Positions 34,275-46,946 of a DNA stretch of 64,000 bases are shown here, one piece after another. Position 1 is the stretch's first letter. Each line of letters begins with the position of its first letter. The notes below the pieces were generated by a model. That model was not told the origin of the DNA. It was given only the letters and a program-made list of their open reading frames with translations, and ran no database searches. Source of the DNA: Symbiodinium kawagutii (taxonomy: Eukaryota > Sar > Dinophyceae > Suessiales > Symbiodiniaceae); the NCBI GenBank assembly GCA_009767595.1, contig VSDK01013940.1, positions 40,125-104,124 on the forward strand, read 5' to 3'. Position numbers and translations under genes: made by a program.

Positions 34275-35894
34275 ATTTGATGTCGCCAGGTTTCGGGTAT
34301 GCTGACGACAACCAGGTCTTGAGGCGGCTCAGTGTTGCGAGACGTGACCACGGCATTCATAGTGAAGAGGACATGAGGACAGGAATCCTGAGAGGCGGTT
34401 GAAGATGATTGAACATTCAAATTGTTCAAGGCTGAAGACTTTCTCTTTCCCTATTTCCCCTCAACATTTGCGCGCACACCGCATGAAAGGGTTCCCCCTT
34501 GTTCCTCAACAAGTTGCTTAGTAAAAAAGTGTAAAGACTTCTCCCTTCACCAATCTTGGCAGAAAAATGCACATCGAAGAACATCAAAGACGCCTAAAGC
34601 GCTGGAGTTTTGAGCGTGGCTTGGCCATCGGCTTGGCCATCGGCTTGGGCATCGGCTTGGGCATCTTTGGTTGCCAAGCGTCGGTAGAGATCCCTGCGTC
34701 GATCACGGTTTGCTCGTCATCTTCCAACTTCTCGCTGCCCAAAAGCAGCTCCACCACGGTGATGCGGCGAATGAGTTTGTCGCAACTCGGCTGGAGAGCC
34801 TTCAGCTTGTGCTTCAACTCACCTGTGTTGCAAGAACGGATGGAAAAGGATGGAAATGTAGAGATTTGTGTAGATTTGAATATCTGGAAAATATGGACAT
34901 GTAGATTTATAAGACATTTATATGTTTAGCGGTGAGATAACAAAAGATTTCAGGGCTCCATAATGTAGGCAAAAGATATGAAAATTGCATTTCACGCGTT
35001 CAGATTAAGATGGGTTGTAGATGGTATCAGGATGTTTTAGGTTGCTTTTTCTGGAGTAAATGGTCTATCCCCTTATCCTTCCGATTTCTGCCATTCTTTG
35101 GCTCAGTCGTCTGCCTTTTGCAAAAAAATGGCACACTTGTGTTGCTCACCTCCCCCATGCCCAGTGAGGAATGAGGTTGATATTGCTGTCGCGTTGCCAA
35201 TGGTCATGTCAGACATGATGTCCATCTGGACGGTCTGGCCATTCATCAATAACGCCTTTATCTTCATGGCATCGGCCGAGGACATTGAAGACATAGTTGG
35301 CTTCAGAGTCAGATTGATTACAACGTAGAATTGATTACTGGGATAGAGTAAAGTGATTACAGAAATGATTACAGTATCTTCCAGTGTCTGGAAGCGCAAT
35401 GATTCCCAGGTCGTCTCACGCCTTTTTTCTGAATTCTTTCACCTTGCCATAACAGACATTTTGCATGCTTCTTTGCCATGTTTTCAGCATCAAAACAGCC
35501 GCGTCCGAAACAGCCGCCGGGTGTTGTCCATCTCAACGAAATCACTTCAACATGGCATGTCACGAAACATGCTTGCCTCTGATCGAAATCTGGTTTTTGA
35601 TGGTCTGAAACTCAGAGTTTAAGAATAAGCAGAAACATGAGAAACTCCCACCGCCAACGTCTAACCCCTCATTCTGTACCTCTGTTCAGCCCGTGGTACT
35701 GAGTGCTAAGTCTCTCAACATCTCCTAACGTTTTTTCTGTCCAGAGTTTCAAGCACCTTCCCCCACAAACTCCTTCTGATGTATCAACTGATCGAGCAGA
35801 AGTATGTGTCTGGTTTAGATCAGGTGCGACCCTTCCCATCACATACTGCCAGGAGCAAACACAGTTTTTTCTTGGGCCATTGAGAGTATAACAC
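34275..35894 (-). CDS. Minus-strand exon cluster, function unknown
   Basis: Exon candidates: 35,680-35,894, after CTTGGCAG and before GTACAG (GPRKNCVCSWQYVMGRVAPD); about 35,375-35,420 (TTWESLRFQTLEDT); about 35,140-35,310 (SSADAMKIKALLMNGQTVQM); about 34,590-34,822, after GCAACACAG (LKHKLKALQPSCDKLIRRIT, coiled-coil-like, running into a proline/lysine repeat); and about 34,275-34,387, after CGCCTCTCAG (DSCPHVLFTMNAVVTSRN). Several acceptors have good pyrimidine tracts. I recognise no family. Confidence 0.38.
34612..34672. repeat. 12-bp repeat inside a putative exon
   Basis: About five copies of GGCTTGG(C/G)CATC. On the minus strand they encode the tetrapeptide repeat MPKP/MAKP, in frame with the adjoining coiled-coil-like exon. 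Confidence 0.8.
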
Positions 35895-35999
35895 CTGCCA
35901 AGCGGGAAAAAACACGGGCATACCTGGATTTTCGGAAAGAGCTTGTAGTGTCCTAACAAGTTCAAAGTATTTTGAAGTGCTATTCAAATGAATCGAACA

Positions 36000-36400
36000 T
36001 TGAACAAGGCGACACGAAAATCGATAGATGCAAAAGCTGAAGGTGCTGAGCCTTTAACTTCGGAGGGTTCAGGTGAATCTCCCCCGCCTCAAACTTAGGA
36101 CCTACAAATGCTGATCATTTTTTGGAAAGGAAGGAATCACTTCGATCACGTTCCGACGTTCCAATGTGCAAATATTGCGGACCGTATGACAAACACACAC
36201 ATACATGCATGCGCTCAAAATCACATGCTTTTGTGCGCGGATTTCTGGATTATATGAAATTGTTTGACAATTTAAAATTTCCTGTTCGACGCTTTGCCTC
36301 AGTGCTTCTCTAGCTTCAAAGCCAATACACTGCACGAACCAAGAGATATCAAGAGATGGACGATGGGAGATGATGGGAGTCACAGCAGCAACTGGGTAAG
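36000..36400. other. No supported gene
   Basis: Only short broken frames. A (ACACACAT) word at 36,190 is too short to call. Confidence 0.35.
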
Positions 36401-36409
36401 AAAAAATGG

Positions 36410-38640
36410 GAGCATACCGGAGCCCACGCCAGCAAGCGGCCATGGCAAGGGGCACAGGCACACACAACAAACGGCCACCGCCAATACAGCATAAGGCCTC
36501 TTCAGTCTAAACAAGCACCAGGCGTGCATTGTGCTTGACTGCAGGAGCATCTCTGAGGGTGAGAACAACCAGAGGAAAACTCCGCCTTTAGTTGAGATCA
36601 GTTTAATTAATGGGAAAATCATTGCTTATACGCTTGTGAATCTTGTGATCATTCAGGGACTGTCAAGGACAAAGTCTAGCCTCCAAACAAGCAGAGTTCA
36701 TTGCTTGTGGTCGTTGTCACATGTTGGAAAGAAATGATAGAAACAACTGCGAGTGCAACCATCGCATGCGAAGAGGACATGAAAGGAATTTGCAATTCGA
36801 GATTTTGCCATCGGCATCATTTAGCATCACCCCCTTCCGATCTCTCTGCCGATCTCCCTTGAATCGCTGCCCATCTCACCACTTCCAAATGATCAGCTTT
36901 TCAGCCAAATTCACTCAGTGAATTGCCGGCATATTGCCAGGTCTGAACAAATGCACCGCTGATGAATTTAGCACCCGACGTGGGCCAAGCCAACAAATGA
37001 CCAGGGTCTACTGCTTCAAAGCCAAACAAACAAGTATAAACAACTAGACTTCGAATATTTTTCTGGAGATGCTCGGCTACTTGACCCATCTTGAGCTGTT
37101 TTGACCCAACTTCGAAGTCCTTGAAAAATGGGAGTCCGCAGTTGGACTCCGAAGAAGTGCCCTGTAGGCAGAAGAATGCGTCGATTGCTGAGCCTGAGAG
37201 CGACAAGCAGAGCAAGCAGAGCAACCGTTGCTTCACAGATCTGCCAGGCAACAAAGGCAACGGTTGCCCTCCATGCCATGTCACCCAAGTGGATGGAAAA
37301 CAAGAGACGTCTTGCAAAGCAGCGAAACCAACACACAGCGATTGAAACAAATTGAAACTCCGATGACGAAGAGTCTCATTACTTCAGAGTTTCAGATTTA
37401 ACGCCTGTGCTGAAGGCGCCTTTGGCTCAAAGTTCCCCTTCCCGTTTCTGTAGGAGTGGCAGTTTTCGCAGGAGCGCCTTGGCCTGAACGCAATATCCAC
37501 ATTTCTGTAGCAAGAAGAAAGTCATGTGCGAAGATTTTTCACACCCTAAGAACGTGTGCCCCACCCTGGTTTTGTTTTCAGGGAGGCTCTGGATTTGAGT
37601 ATGGGTAGGTCCTAGGTCAACAGGGGAGGGGGACTTTGTCTGTGTTGTTCTGCTGCACGGTGCACATTATTCTCACATGCTTGCAGAATTTAGTGATCCC
37701 GCCAATGGATCCAGTGTGCTTTGCACGTTGGCTCTGGGTGCATGTAATTGCATGTCTCTGGGTTCTCGCCTGCCTCAAACGACCTTGGCAGCTGTTCACT
37801 CTGTGCACCAGAATTGTGGGCTGCGTTTTCTTTGTTCCCGCCAAAAGTGTTTTTGTTTCCTTCGGGGATGTTTTTTTGCGCCTGTGTTTTTTTGTGACCA
37901 GCGATGTTTTTCACTCCCACGAGGGTAGGAGTTTTTGTGACCGGAACCGTGCTTTTCGCCGCTGGAAAAAATCTTTGTTTCCGTGACATGTTTTTTGGGC
38001 CCATTCGAGTTTCTTTGGTGGGTGAAACATTCTTTTGCACGTGTTCGAGGGGTGATTTGTCTTGTTCCAGGCTTTCAGGAAGTGGAAAGCACCAGAAAGA
38101 AACAAACAAGAATAGCATTTCACGAGTGCAGGTACCCAACTTGGAAAACTGCATCCGGCCTTTGATTGATCTACTGAATTACTCCTATATTTTGAGTGCT
38201 GTCAACCTACACGGTCTATTGGGAGCTTGCGTGACATTGACCTTTTTCCAAGTGGAAGATTACTGGGCCAGGTTCGTGAAAATGATACATCCCTAAACCG
38301 CCACCAGCTCCACCACACCACCACAACACCCCCAACACGGCCAAGAAAGACAAAAGCACATAAAAGCACTAAACAAAGCACAAAAAGAAAGACACTAAAA
38401 ACAAAAACACAAAAACATATAAAAACATGACATTTCTGGGAGAACAAAAGGCACCACGGGTGCAAGAAAAACACCCAACAAAAGACAGTGGGACGACCCA
38501 CTGGGGTGAAGGATGCACGTTCGCTGCAAAAGATCCCCCTGCAGCATGATAGGCACACCGAACTCTACAGCCTCGGTCGCCATCGACTCATGGCTCGTGT
38601 CTCCCGCCTTCGGCCAAGCATTCAATGTGCTCTGGAGCTC
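36410..38640 (-). CDS. Minus-strand exon cluster, function unknown
   Basis: Positions 38,502-38,640 start after TTTCAATTCTCCAG and end before GTGGGTC, 46 codons plus one base (STLNAWPKAGDTSHESMATE). About 37,690-37,800 reads SEQLPRSFEAGENPETCNYM. About 36,905-37,200 reads FFKDFEVGSKQLKMGQVAEH and CLFGFEAVDPGHLLAWPTSG. An island at about 36,415-36,520, ending before GTATGCTC, is strongly hydrophobic (YAVLAVAVCCVCLCPLPWPL), possibly a signal or membrane segment. The distance between islands and the G/T-rich array between them make one gene doubtful. Confidence 0.33.
37836..38480. repeat. G/T-rich then A/C-rich low-complexity array
   Basis: The plus strand is rich in GTTTTTG/GTGTTTTTTTG words at 37,836-38,060 and in the complementary style (AAAACAC, AAAAGCAC) at 38,330-38,480. 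Frames through it are low in complexity. The same two-sided style recurs at the window end. Confidence 0.6.
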
Positions 38641-39259
38641 CTGGAGAATTGAAACAAAGAACTTCTCTACTCGACTCTGCTCTATCATTATTCTCATTTA
38701 TTCTCTATTTTCACAATCTGGTCTTCTTCTCCTTCTTCTCTATTATTCCTTCCCGCTCTCTCCATCATCATCAGGCTGCTTTACGAAACTGAATCACACC
38801 ATGTGTGGAGAAATTGACTTTTCGATCTTACACATGTTGAGGCAAACATGAACATGTTCAGTCACACACACACACAAGCACAAGTACAGGCACACCCGCT
38901 TTTTTTGAGAATCTGGAGGGTTCATCGCGTATGGAACTGCGGCGATCCCTCGTCATGTTCTACCACGCCAAATGCACGCAGCCAATGCGATCCAGGCACG
39001 ATCTTATGTTTTGAAGAGGGCCGTGAGCTTTGAAATTGGACAGAAACGAGCCATCTCGAGCAAGGATCTTAAATCGACACAAACGTAATACAAGTATGTT
39101 GCTAGACTCTTTTGTTCAGTGGCAGGCATTTCCAAATAGAACCGTTCAACAAGTCAGGACGTTAACCTATGCAAAGCATGTGGGTGAATCCATGTAGATA
39201 TATGATAGAAAAGTGCAAAAAAACCAAGCAAACTAATCAATACATATAACTTATACAGC

Positions 39260-39278
39260 GAGAGAGAGAGAGAGAGAG
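39260..39278. repeat. (GA)n microsatellite
   Basis: Uninterrupted GA dinucleotides, just downstream of the ADP-ribosylglycohydrolase exons. Confidence 0.9.
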
Positions 39279-39506
39279 CTATATCATCATTACCTTGGAT
39301 GCTGGTGCTTAGCATGTCGAATTCGGAACGTGTCAACGATGTGTGCGTGTGTGCTGTGTGGCATCTGTGTATCCAACAGGGTTCTTTTAATTTTCTATTT
39401 GCGACGATAACCAAGAAATCGGTGGTGACTGGATTGCCGTGTTGCGTCTGTGAGTGTGTCCGCACATCTTGCAACACACTGAACTCAATTTAGAGACGAG
39501 ACTTAC

Positions 39507-41269
39507 CATCTGCATCCCTCTGCTGCCTAAATCGCCCTGTCAATTGCTCCGGCTTCGAAACTGTGCAACCAGCGTCCTGCGGAATGGCATTCACACCATG
39601 GTATGCCCCTAGGACCAGTCCAATGGCCACCGCTCGTGCAGCATTGTCCCCGCCAACCATCGCATTGGCCTAAAGAACGTCCAAAGGGCACCGATCAAAT
39701 GAGATCAAAAGCATCCTTTCAGAAAAAAGAAAGCCATGGGTCAGAGTGGGAATCGCATCAAAATCGATTAAACCCTTTCTGTTTGAAATGTTGCTGCACA
39801 TGCCATGGGATTGAATGCGTGTAGTTTAGGTTCCAGGCTTTCAGGCCAGCCACCAAGTCATCTTGATACCTTACTCTGTTCATCTCTGTTCCATCTTGAA
39901 AGTATCTTGGACTTGCAGCAGCTCGGAATGGACATACAATATAATGAAGAACAACGTAAAAATCAGCATGCAAAAGCAGTTCGGCGTCCTGAGCAATCAT
40001 TCATATAGACACAGGAAGAACAAACAGACATACATTCATATAAAGATAAGATATAGATTTATATCTATGATGATCTATGTTGATGTATGATGATCTATGA
40101 ATGATCTAGGAATGGGCTATGAATGACCAGCAGGAGATACTGTGAGACGGGTGGCTTCAAAATAATGTAGATACTGCCCGGCAGAGTTCCCTCAGTGGGC
40201 GATGCCTTTCCAACCTGATGTCAAAGGTATAGCAAACAAGAACGCACCAAAACAAGACTCAACATGGATCAAATTGAATCAATGATAAGGAACTGTCTGG
40301 AATGGTCAGAACATGTTGGAACTGTGCACAAAGTGAACAAAAATTCTGCGAAAACACTGAGCCCGGTTTCAGCTAGACCGCTTAAAACCCTTCAAGCTCT
40401 GAAGTCAAATAAGTTCATGTCACATCCGTATTTGGCCCAAGCTGCTGTGATCTGCCATGATAACATTTGAATTTCAACTCCTCTAGGGACTCCTAGGCAC
40501 CAGAATTTCCCAGGCCACGGCCTTAATTGGCTCGCTCTTTCCCACATCCCAAAGGCGAGCCATTGATGTCATGGCCAAATCATCGACAAACTCCTGACCG
40601 GGGGACGGTACGCGGTCAAACAGTTTCGAAGATTAAAAATGAAAGAACTTCAACAAATTTGTCCAAAAAAAGAACTTCGCATTTATTGCAAAAAAAATCT
40701 GCGCCCTTCTTAGGCAACCAAACACGTTGCATAATGTCCTCCTGAGACAAAGGTTTTGCAGGGTCTGTGGCCTCTTCAAATTTGGCAATCCCTTGCTTAG
40801 CCTCGGCATGTGTTGATTGGCATGTTTGTTGCAACTGATGTACTTCAAGATTGACTGTAACTCGTCCGCCTTGTGACTCTTTCAGCATTGTTCTGGACAC
40901 AAGTTTGTGTTCCTTCCGAAGGCATACCTCACATGTCTTGAATGCTTGCCTTCTGGCTGAACCATGAGGACATCTCTCCAGCAACATCCTCAATTGCCTG
41001 GAGAACAGCGCCCCAAGCCAAAAGTAAGGCATCGTTTAACTTCAGCAACTGCTGACTCGCCCTTCATTTCCTATGTCTACTGCAATTGTAAGCACTCATC
41101 ATTCATCGCGAAAAGTCTGCACAAAAACCCATCTGCCATGACATGCAATTTGTGATTTGTAGGTCCTGGCGCGGTTTCAAGCCGCTGTGGATGATGCGGA
41201 AGGCAACTCTTGCGAAGAATTCTCCACCACCAAGGGCTTCAGGATTTCGGTGCGTGAACATCATCATGC
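39507..41269 (-). CDS. ADP-ribosylglycohydrolase-family gene (J1-crystallin type), nine exons, 5' partial
   Basis: Exons in order: 41,166-41,269 (THRNPEALGGGEFFARVAF; GA donor), 40,950-40,997 (GC donor), 40,724-40,801 (GT), 40,522-40,593 (EFVDDLAMTSMARLWDVGK; GC), 40,398-40,451 (GC), 40,156-40,214 (VGKASPTEGTLPGSIYIIL; GC), 39,839-39,869 (31 nt; GC) and 39,507-39,669, which ends before GTAAGT. All but the last two junctions are phase 0. The 40,156 exon leaves two bases that the 31-nt exon completes, giving LKYQDDLVAGLKA and then NAMVGGDNAARAVAIGLVLG. The TEGxLPGxxY, YxDDL and GGDNAxRxxxxGxxLGAxxG blocks followed by IP are hallmarks of the ADP-ribosylglycohydrolase/crystallin-J1 family, whose GGD Asp binds metal. 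Eight exons are firm; a ninth at 39,294-39,467 is possible but low in complexity. The N-terminal GxxxGxxxGDALG region was not found. Such enzymes remove ADP-ribose from substrates; some relatives are non-catalytic. Confidence 0.72.
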
Positions 41270-41274
41270 CTTGT

Positions 41275-43200
41275 AAGGGGGACAACATGTAACAGCGAAG
41301 CCAACCACATCGGCTGTTCACAATCTACTGCATTCTTCAATATTATTCAACGTTATTTATCTCTCTCTCTCTCTTTCTCTGCATCGCCATCCCGCTATGG
41401 GAAAGCGCCATTGAACAAGCAGAATAAATACGCATTTGCTCTGTGTGCGGGGCTATCCTAATTATGTGCCCCGGAAGCTTGTCTTGATCTCCATCCATAG
41501 TTTACGCAATAGCCCAGCTTTGCAACCCAACAGCAGTGACGATTAAGATGAGTAAGTGAAAGCTTTAGTGGGTCCCAAGCGGGGAACCCATTCGGAAGTG
41601 ACAGGGGAAACAGACCCAATCCAAGCCGCATAGAGAGACAAGTAAGAGACAACTAGGGAGAGCAGGAGAGAAGAGCCGACGAGGGAAAGGATCAGAGAAA
41701 GACCAGCGTAACCTGGTAGCCAGTAGACGGCAGGGGAGATTGATGAGATAAGGACAAGAACCCCACAAAGAAGTATATACTAAGTATGAGTAGGAAGACA
41801 AGTGAGTATTGAAGTGGGTGACAAGCAGCAAGTAAACAGGTGCAAGAAAAGTGGGAGACAAGCGGGAACCAGTAGAACGAGTCGGCAGACGAATAGGCAC
41901 ACAAATGGGAAACAAAAGGAATGTTGGGTGATGTACAAGTGGGAATTCAAGCGGGCAACGTGACAGGGATACGATTGCAATGAGAGTCGAAAACCACTAG
42001 CAAGATCAGCAAGACTCTAATTGAGGGATGACAAGTCAGAAGATAAATGGGCAAACAGGTCGGACTGTCCGTGGGAAGCAGCCGTGCAATAAGGTGGAAA
42101 GAACCCGGACGAAAACAAGGTTGGAACATGTTGGAAGGATGTCAGCGATGTCGGCCCTGGAAAATGGAAACAAATCGCAACCCGCCTCGGCTTCCAAGGA
42201 AACCAAACAGTTTCACGTTGAGAAATTTGTGCTGTGGAAAACATAACAAAATTGTATATCTTTGTATATGTGTTTGTGTTTGTCTCCCGTTTTGCGTTCC
42301 TTTTCTCCCCATGTGTTTTCCGCCTTTGATTCGGCGCAGTTGTGAGCATCTTTGCACTAGAAGTATGTCAAAAACGCTTGGGAAGCATGTCTGCACTTGC
42401 ACTTCCCTGTGCAAGCACGGATGCCCTTCCATCCACAACACCAAAACCAGGTTGGAGTGGCCACCGCTGCCACACGTTTTGGGAAAGAAGGGTTGCCAAC
42501 ACACCAATAGTGAACCTTGAAGGTGAAAGGCACTGGGCGTCACATGAATTGTGCAAGAGCCAGGCCCCAAAACCTTCGGGCATACTTCCCGGGAAGGGAG
42601 GGCAGGAGCAGAAAGAACGAAGTAGAAGTTGCTGAAGGAAGAAGGACGGAGATATGTTCAGTGAACGGTGTGGCCCCGCCGTTCTTTCAAAAAAATGCTG
42701 CAACAAACAAGTTGTGGTGGCCACAAAAATGACAACAAGGTTCCAAGGGTTCTAGGGTTGCAGGGTTCCAACGTTGAGGTTTCAGCACTGGTCCCAGTTT
42801 GCAGGGTTTCAAGCTTCCTTAGGTTCCATGCAAGCGTTCCGGTTTTGGTGGCAAAGAGAAATGATGATAGTGATGCACCGCTCCCCTCCCAGAGATTGAA
42901 ACCCAGCTGCACGGCTAGGAATTTGATGCTGCGTCCTATTTCGTGCTTTTGTCCGCTTGGAGCTTTAAGCTGCGCTTTTCTCCTGTCTCATTCTGTCCTC
43001 ACTGTGCTTCTTTACGCTTAGTGCAGTCGCAAGGCACGTGCTGCTTGCACTATGTCTTTCTCCTGGTCAAAAACAGCATAAGCTGCGGCGTGTCGCAGGG
43101 ACATGGCCTGAGCAAAGTGTTCTCAAAAGTGAAAAACCTTGGCCTCGACACATGGAGACTTCACACTGTTTCAATGGAGACTTTTCTGGAGACAGAAATG
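41275..43200. other. Stretch with weak exon-like islands only
   Basis: The minus strand at about 42,370-42,520 reads VWQRWPLQPGFGVVDGRASV, and about 41,465-41,520 could encode LRKLWMEIKTSFRGT, but neither has a clear pair of splice sites. 41,340-41,385 contains a (CT)n run. The missing 5' part of the ADP-ribosylglycohydrolase gene should lie here or further upstream. Confidence 0.3.
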
Positions 43201-43229
43201 CCAGTTGAAATTGACAGTCAATCGAATTC

Positions 43230-43500
43230 ACCGAAATGATGCCAGGCTGCATTGGAATTGCCCCCGAGTTTGTCGTAAGGGACGTTCTGACTCACCTGCG
43301 AGGTCAGGGGGCCCATGGGGGCCCTGTGCCAACTCAGTCACGATCGCCTCTCGCTGCCTGTGCCAACGTCTGCTTCGTCTGTGTGCAAAGCCACGCTCCC
43401 CACGACTTTGTGACGCGCTGCTGCCAATACGGGATCAAGGCCTCCAACCTCAGCATCAAACAAAACCAAAAAAGCATCAAACAAAGAAACATAAACAAAT
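43230..43500. other. Open island on both strands
   Basis: The plus strand has a 91-codon frame starting with ATG at 43,236 (MMPGCIGIAPEFVVRDVLTH). The minus strand is also open and ends at a good donor (CTCGCAG before GTGAGTC, near 43,295). The strand is undecided. Confidence 0.25.
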
Positions 43501-43749
43501 TGAATGAATGAAACACATTTCAAGGATCTTTGCACCCCAGGTGTGCGGCAAAGGTTCTGAGGTGAGCTCATGGTTTAGTAGAACTTGCATAAACAAATGC
43601 TGAAGACACTTTTGAATACTTTTAACATGTTTGTCTCCAATCTCGTATTTTCAGTGATTTTGAGAAACACAAGAGACACGAACAGGTTCAAACTTTGGTT
43701 CAAACAGTTCAAAGTGCAGTTCTCTGACAGTTTCTTCACCTGATTGGAG

Positions 43750-45500
43750 ATGAAGACTGTGAAGGACTTCGGGACGCTAAGAACTCCAGGCCTCACATGC
43801 ACAACATATCACGACGTCACCTTTTTGGGACACTCGGACACATCTCAGCACCCACATGGCCCGGGCCAAGCAAGTTGTACTCCCCGTAGTCTGTTTGGTC
43901 TCCTCACCATTGAGCTCATGGCTCATGATGTGGAATCGGCATGCGGCTTCACAATCTTAGGAACACGAACAAGTAATAGCAATTAAGTCCGAACTAATCG
44001 AGAGCGAGCATAATCTCAAGCGCATCGGGATTGAAAAAGTATTGAACTGAATTGACTGAATCAATGAACATTTAATGAAAATAATGAAAATACATGTTCA
44101 TTAAATGATTCAGTTTGGAGCCTCGTCCTGCTTTTTGTCCCGGATGGTAGTTGCGCCTTCCCCAACCCACCCCATGGGTAGTGCCGCCCATAGCTTCGCC
44201 AGGGCCCATGTAGCGCTGGATGGTACCGGCATAGGCCTGGCGTAACCCATTTGGCACTTCAAACTGGAACCAGGTTAACAAATGAAGAAATTATGAAGAA
44301 ATTATGAACAATGCTTAAAATCAAAATTTGAAGAATGGTTAAAATATGTTAAATTGAAATTCTGAACAATGCTTGATGCCGATGACGATGAGGATGATGG
44401 GCGTCCATGTGCACAAATGGGTCGACGACGACGATTCTTGTGCCAACATATCTGAACATTGATGTGGCACATCCAAACACAATCGCGCCACCTTCAAATG
44501 ATTTGCTGCTACTCAAGAGCATTTCTGGCTCGTGTGCCGCTACAAAGCATGCCACCGCCCAATTATCCTAGGACTTCTGAAAAAAATCTTGAGACCCAAA
44601 AGCTCTATCTTCTGATAATCTATCTACGTATCTCGCTGGCTATCTACGTAGCAGTCTAGCATTATCTTCCTATCTGTCTGCCTCTTTCTCTCTTTCACTC
44701 CCTGCAACTCTGTAACATTCTGTAAGCCTGATTCTCTATGGCCTCACCAGGGCCAGCAATCGCTGGCATGGTGGCTTTGTGAGCACCCGCCATCACTGAC
44801 CACCGAAGTCAGCCGAAAGAGCATCCTTTGTTGATAGCTGTGGTGATCCCTTTGTACAGGGTACCCATCAGCATCAAAGCTCCAGCTTTGAGACAATCAT
44901 TGTGCCAAATCTTCTTCTTCATTCCAGATCTCTCTTAGGTAAACAGGACCGTCATGCGCCACGACCCTCAACCTACCTGCTTGATCACCTTGGCATCATA
45001 TTCATAATGAGAACCTTGGAGCAAAACGCTTGGAATTCTGAGGCAAAAACGGATGGGAGCTAGTGATGAAATGCAAGGAAAGCCGCCCGATTCACACCAC
45101 CACAAATCATGACCACGTGGCATCGTGCCCAATTTCCTTTCAGAGATCGAAAAGCATTCAATTTTGAATCCCAGCTTGTCATTGCAGCAAACCGTTCCAC
45201 CATCCGGCCAGGTAACCAAGGCAGAAAGCATCCGCCACTAAAGCACCAAAGAATGCACCTGGGACTACATCTGCTCCAGCGTGACAACTCTGCGATCGAT
45301 GACGCTTCAAGTCCGGATTGAAAGGCTGAGAACAGGAAAACATAAAAGAATAAAAAAGAAGACCTCTTTGAAGACCTCATTTAGAACCTCATTGGAATGT
45401 GATGCAGCCCTTGCCATGCCTTCAATTCTGTCCTGCACGGAGATCTTCTCTCCTGAGACAAAAGCCTCAGATGGAGCCATGCCAAGCAAGCACATCCTGT
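43750..45500 (-). CDS. Minus-strand exon cluster, function unknown
   Basis: Islands: about 45,385-45,495 (GMAPSEAFVSGEKISVQDRI); about 45,075-45,215 (WPDGGTVCCNDKLGFKIECF); about 44,395-44,545 (SFEGGAIVFGCATSMFRYVG); about 44,110-44,263, after GGTTCCAG (VPNGLRQAYAGTIQRYMGPG, then a Gly-rich segment); about 43,905-43,970, ending AATG before GTGAGG (CEAACRFHIMSHELN); and about 43,745-43,800. The splice acceptor at 44,264 is good. No family recognised, and the number of genes is unknown. Confidence 0.33.
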
Positions 45501-45554
45501 ACCCTCAAAAGCCTGAACATCCAAAGATCAAGCTTTGATTGAGACGAAGTGACG

Positions 45555-45695
45555 ATGGCGAGAAAAACTGAAGCAACGCCAATCATCCTGCAGTATGTGC
45601 AACACACTTTGTGCCGCTTGAGCCAACGCTTCGTTCCAGGACCTTTGATGGTGCTGAAGGCATTCTTCTACGACAAGAAGTGGCTGAAAGAGGAA
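45555..45695 (+). CDS. Plus-strand exon candidate, function unknown
   Basis: A frame with a true ATG reads MARKTEATPIILQYVQHTLC, then PGPLMVLKAFFYDKKWLKEE, and ends at GAGGAAG before GTGATGG. Composition looks coding. If real, it is one of the few plus-strand exons. Plus-strand frames also continue downstream to 46,262 but are less convincing. Confidence 0.3.
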
Positions 45696-46946
45696 GGTGA
45701 TGGAAAATGATGGAAGATGGAGGCGAGAGCGAGATAGGCTGAAGCCATGCCTTGCTACGCCATGCTATGCCAGGGCCATGGCTCCTTTTTCCCTTGTGCA
45801 ATCAGTCACAGCGGCAACTGGTCCCTTTCACAGCTGCGAGGTCAACTATATTCTGCCCTTTAAAGCAGTTCATCTAAGCATCGGTGTCTCCTGGTGCAAG
45901 GTGACTGCGATGAACTGCTTCCGTGTCTCTCAATATTTCAGCTCTTGGACAGTTGGATGCTCTTGGTTCCACACCATGCTGCCAAGTCTGGATCTTGAAC
46001 AGCAGGAAATTATCTGACAGTGAAGCGACTTCGAATCTTCACGTTATTTCAAGTCTTTGAGCAGCATACGTTGGTTTATGTTGATGTAAACGGAGGATGG
46101 GGACAACCTCATGAAGAGCATGGTTTTGACTACGGACTGATGACTTCTGATGACTTCTTCATTTCAGAGATGCGAAATTGGAAACTGCTTCTGCTTCACA
46201 TGGACGTTGCAACAGCGTTCCCATGGACCTTTCTTCGGAGCGGGTGCCATCCTGACCTCTAGCTGAGCATCACTGAAAACTTGGAGCTGTGCTTCAAACA
46301 AATTGGAGTTCCTCAACAGTTTGATTCGTACAGACATTGCATATTTTGGCTGCGCCCTCTGTACATTGCATATGTTGTGTTCGGTTGACATGTTTACATT
46401 GTTCAATTTCAAATAATTTACGTTAAAATAATTTGACTTCATGTGTGGTTTCTTGGTATCGGCTTGGCACATGTGAAAATGCTGAACTGAGACGGCGGCC
46501 TCGAGATGCCTCGTTTTGGGGCCGAAACAGGGCCACGCTGTTCGGAAACCGCGGCTCTTTTTGCCCATCCTGACACGTGCATAGTACGCCGCATAGAACA
46601 ATATGGATAAGTATAAGTAACATCCTGAAAATGCCCAGAATGACGGCAGCAGAAAATATGAGTAGATCATAGTAGAAGTAGACACAAGTAGCAGCAGCAT
46701 CCGTCAAGTAAAGTTATAAAATGTCTCACGTCATCTCACGTCTCACGATGCTCCCCTGCTTTTTACTGCAAACTCTCGGAGCCTCTGTGCCGTGGATGAG
46801 AGCAAACCTAAGACGTGCCGATGATCTAAGCTGAAGCAGTCACTGGCGGCTTGAAAGAGAGCTTGAAACTGACTCAAAATGTAGAGAGCGCAAAGAGCAT
46901 TGGCATCAGATTGAAAGCAGCAGATTGCATAGGCAGCCGTGGCGTT

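Noticed and set aside
37617..37986. Plus-strand frame of 116 codons, Cys/Phe/Val-rich
   Set aside because: Its second half is the G/T-rich low-complexity tract, and the opposite strand carries a better exon candidate at 37,690-37,800.
39294..39467. Possible ninth downstream exon of the ADP-ribosylglycohydrolase gene as a firm call
   Set aside because: Borders fit (TTGCAAG acceptor, CAAG before GTAATG), but the peptide partly derives from an antisense TG-rich tract and does not resemble the family. Kept only as a possibility.
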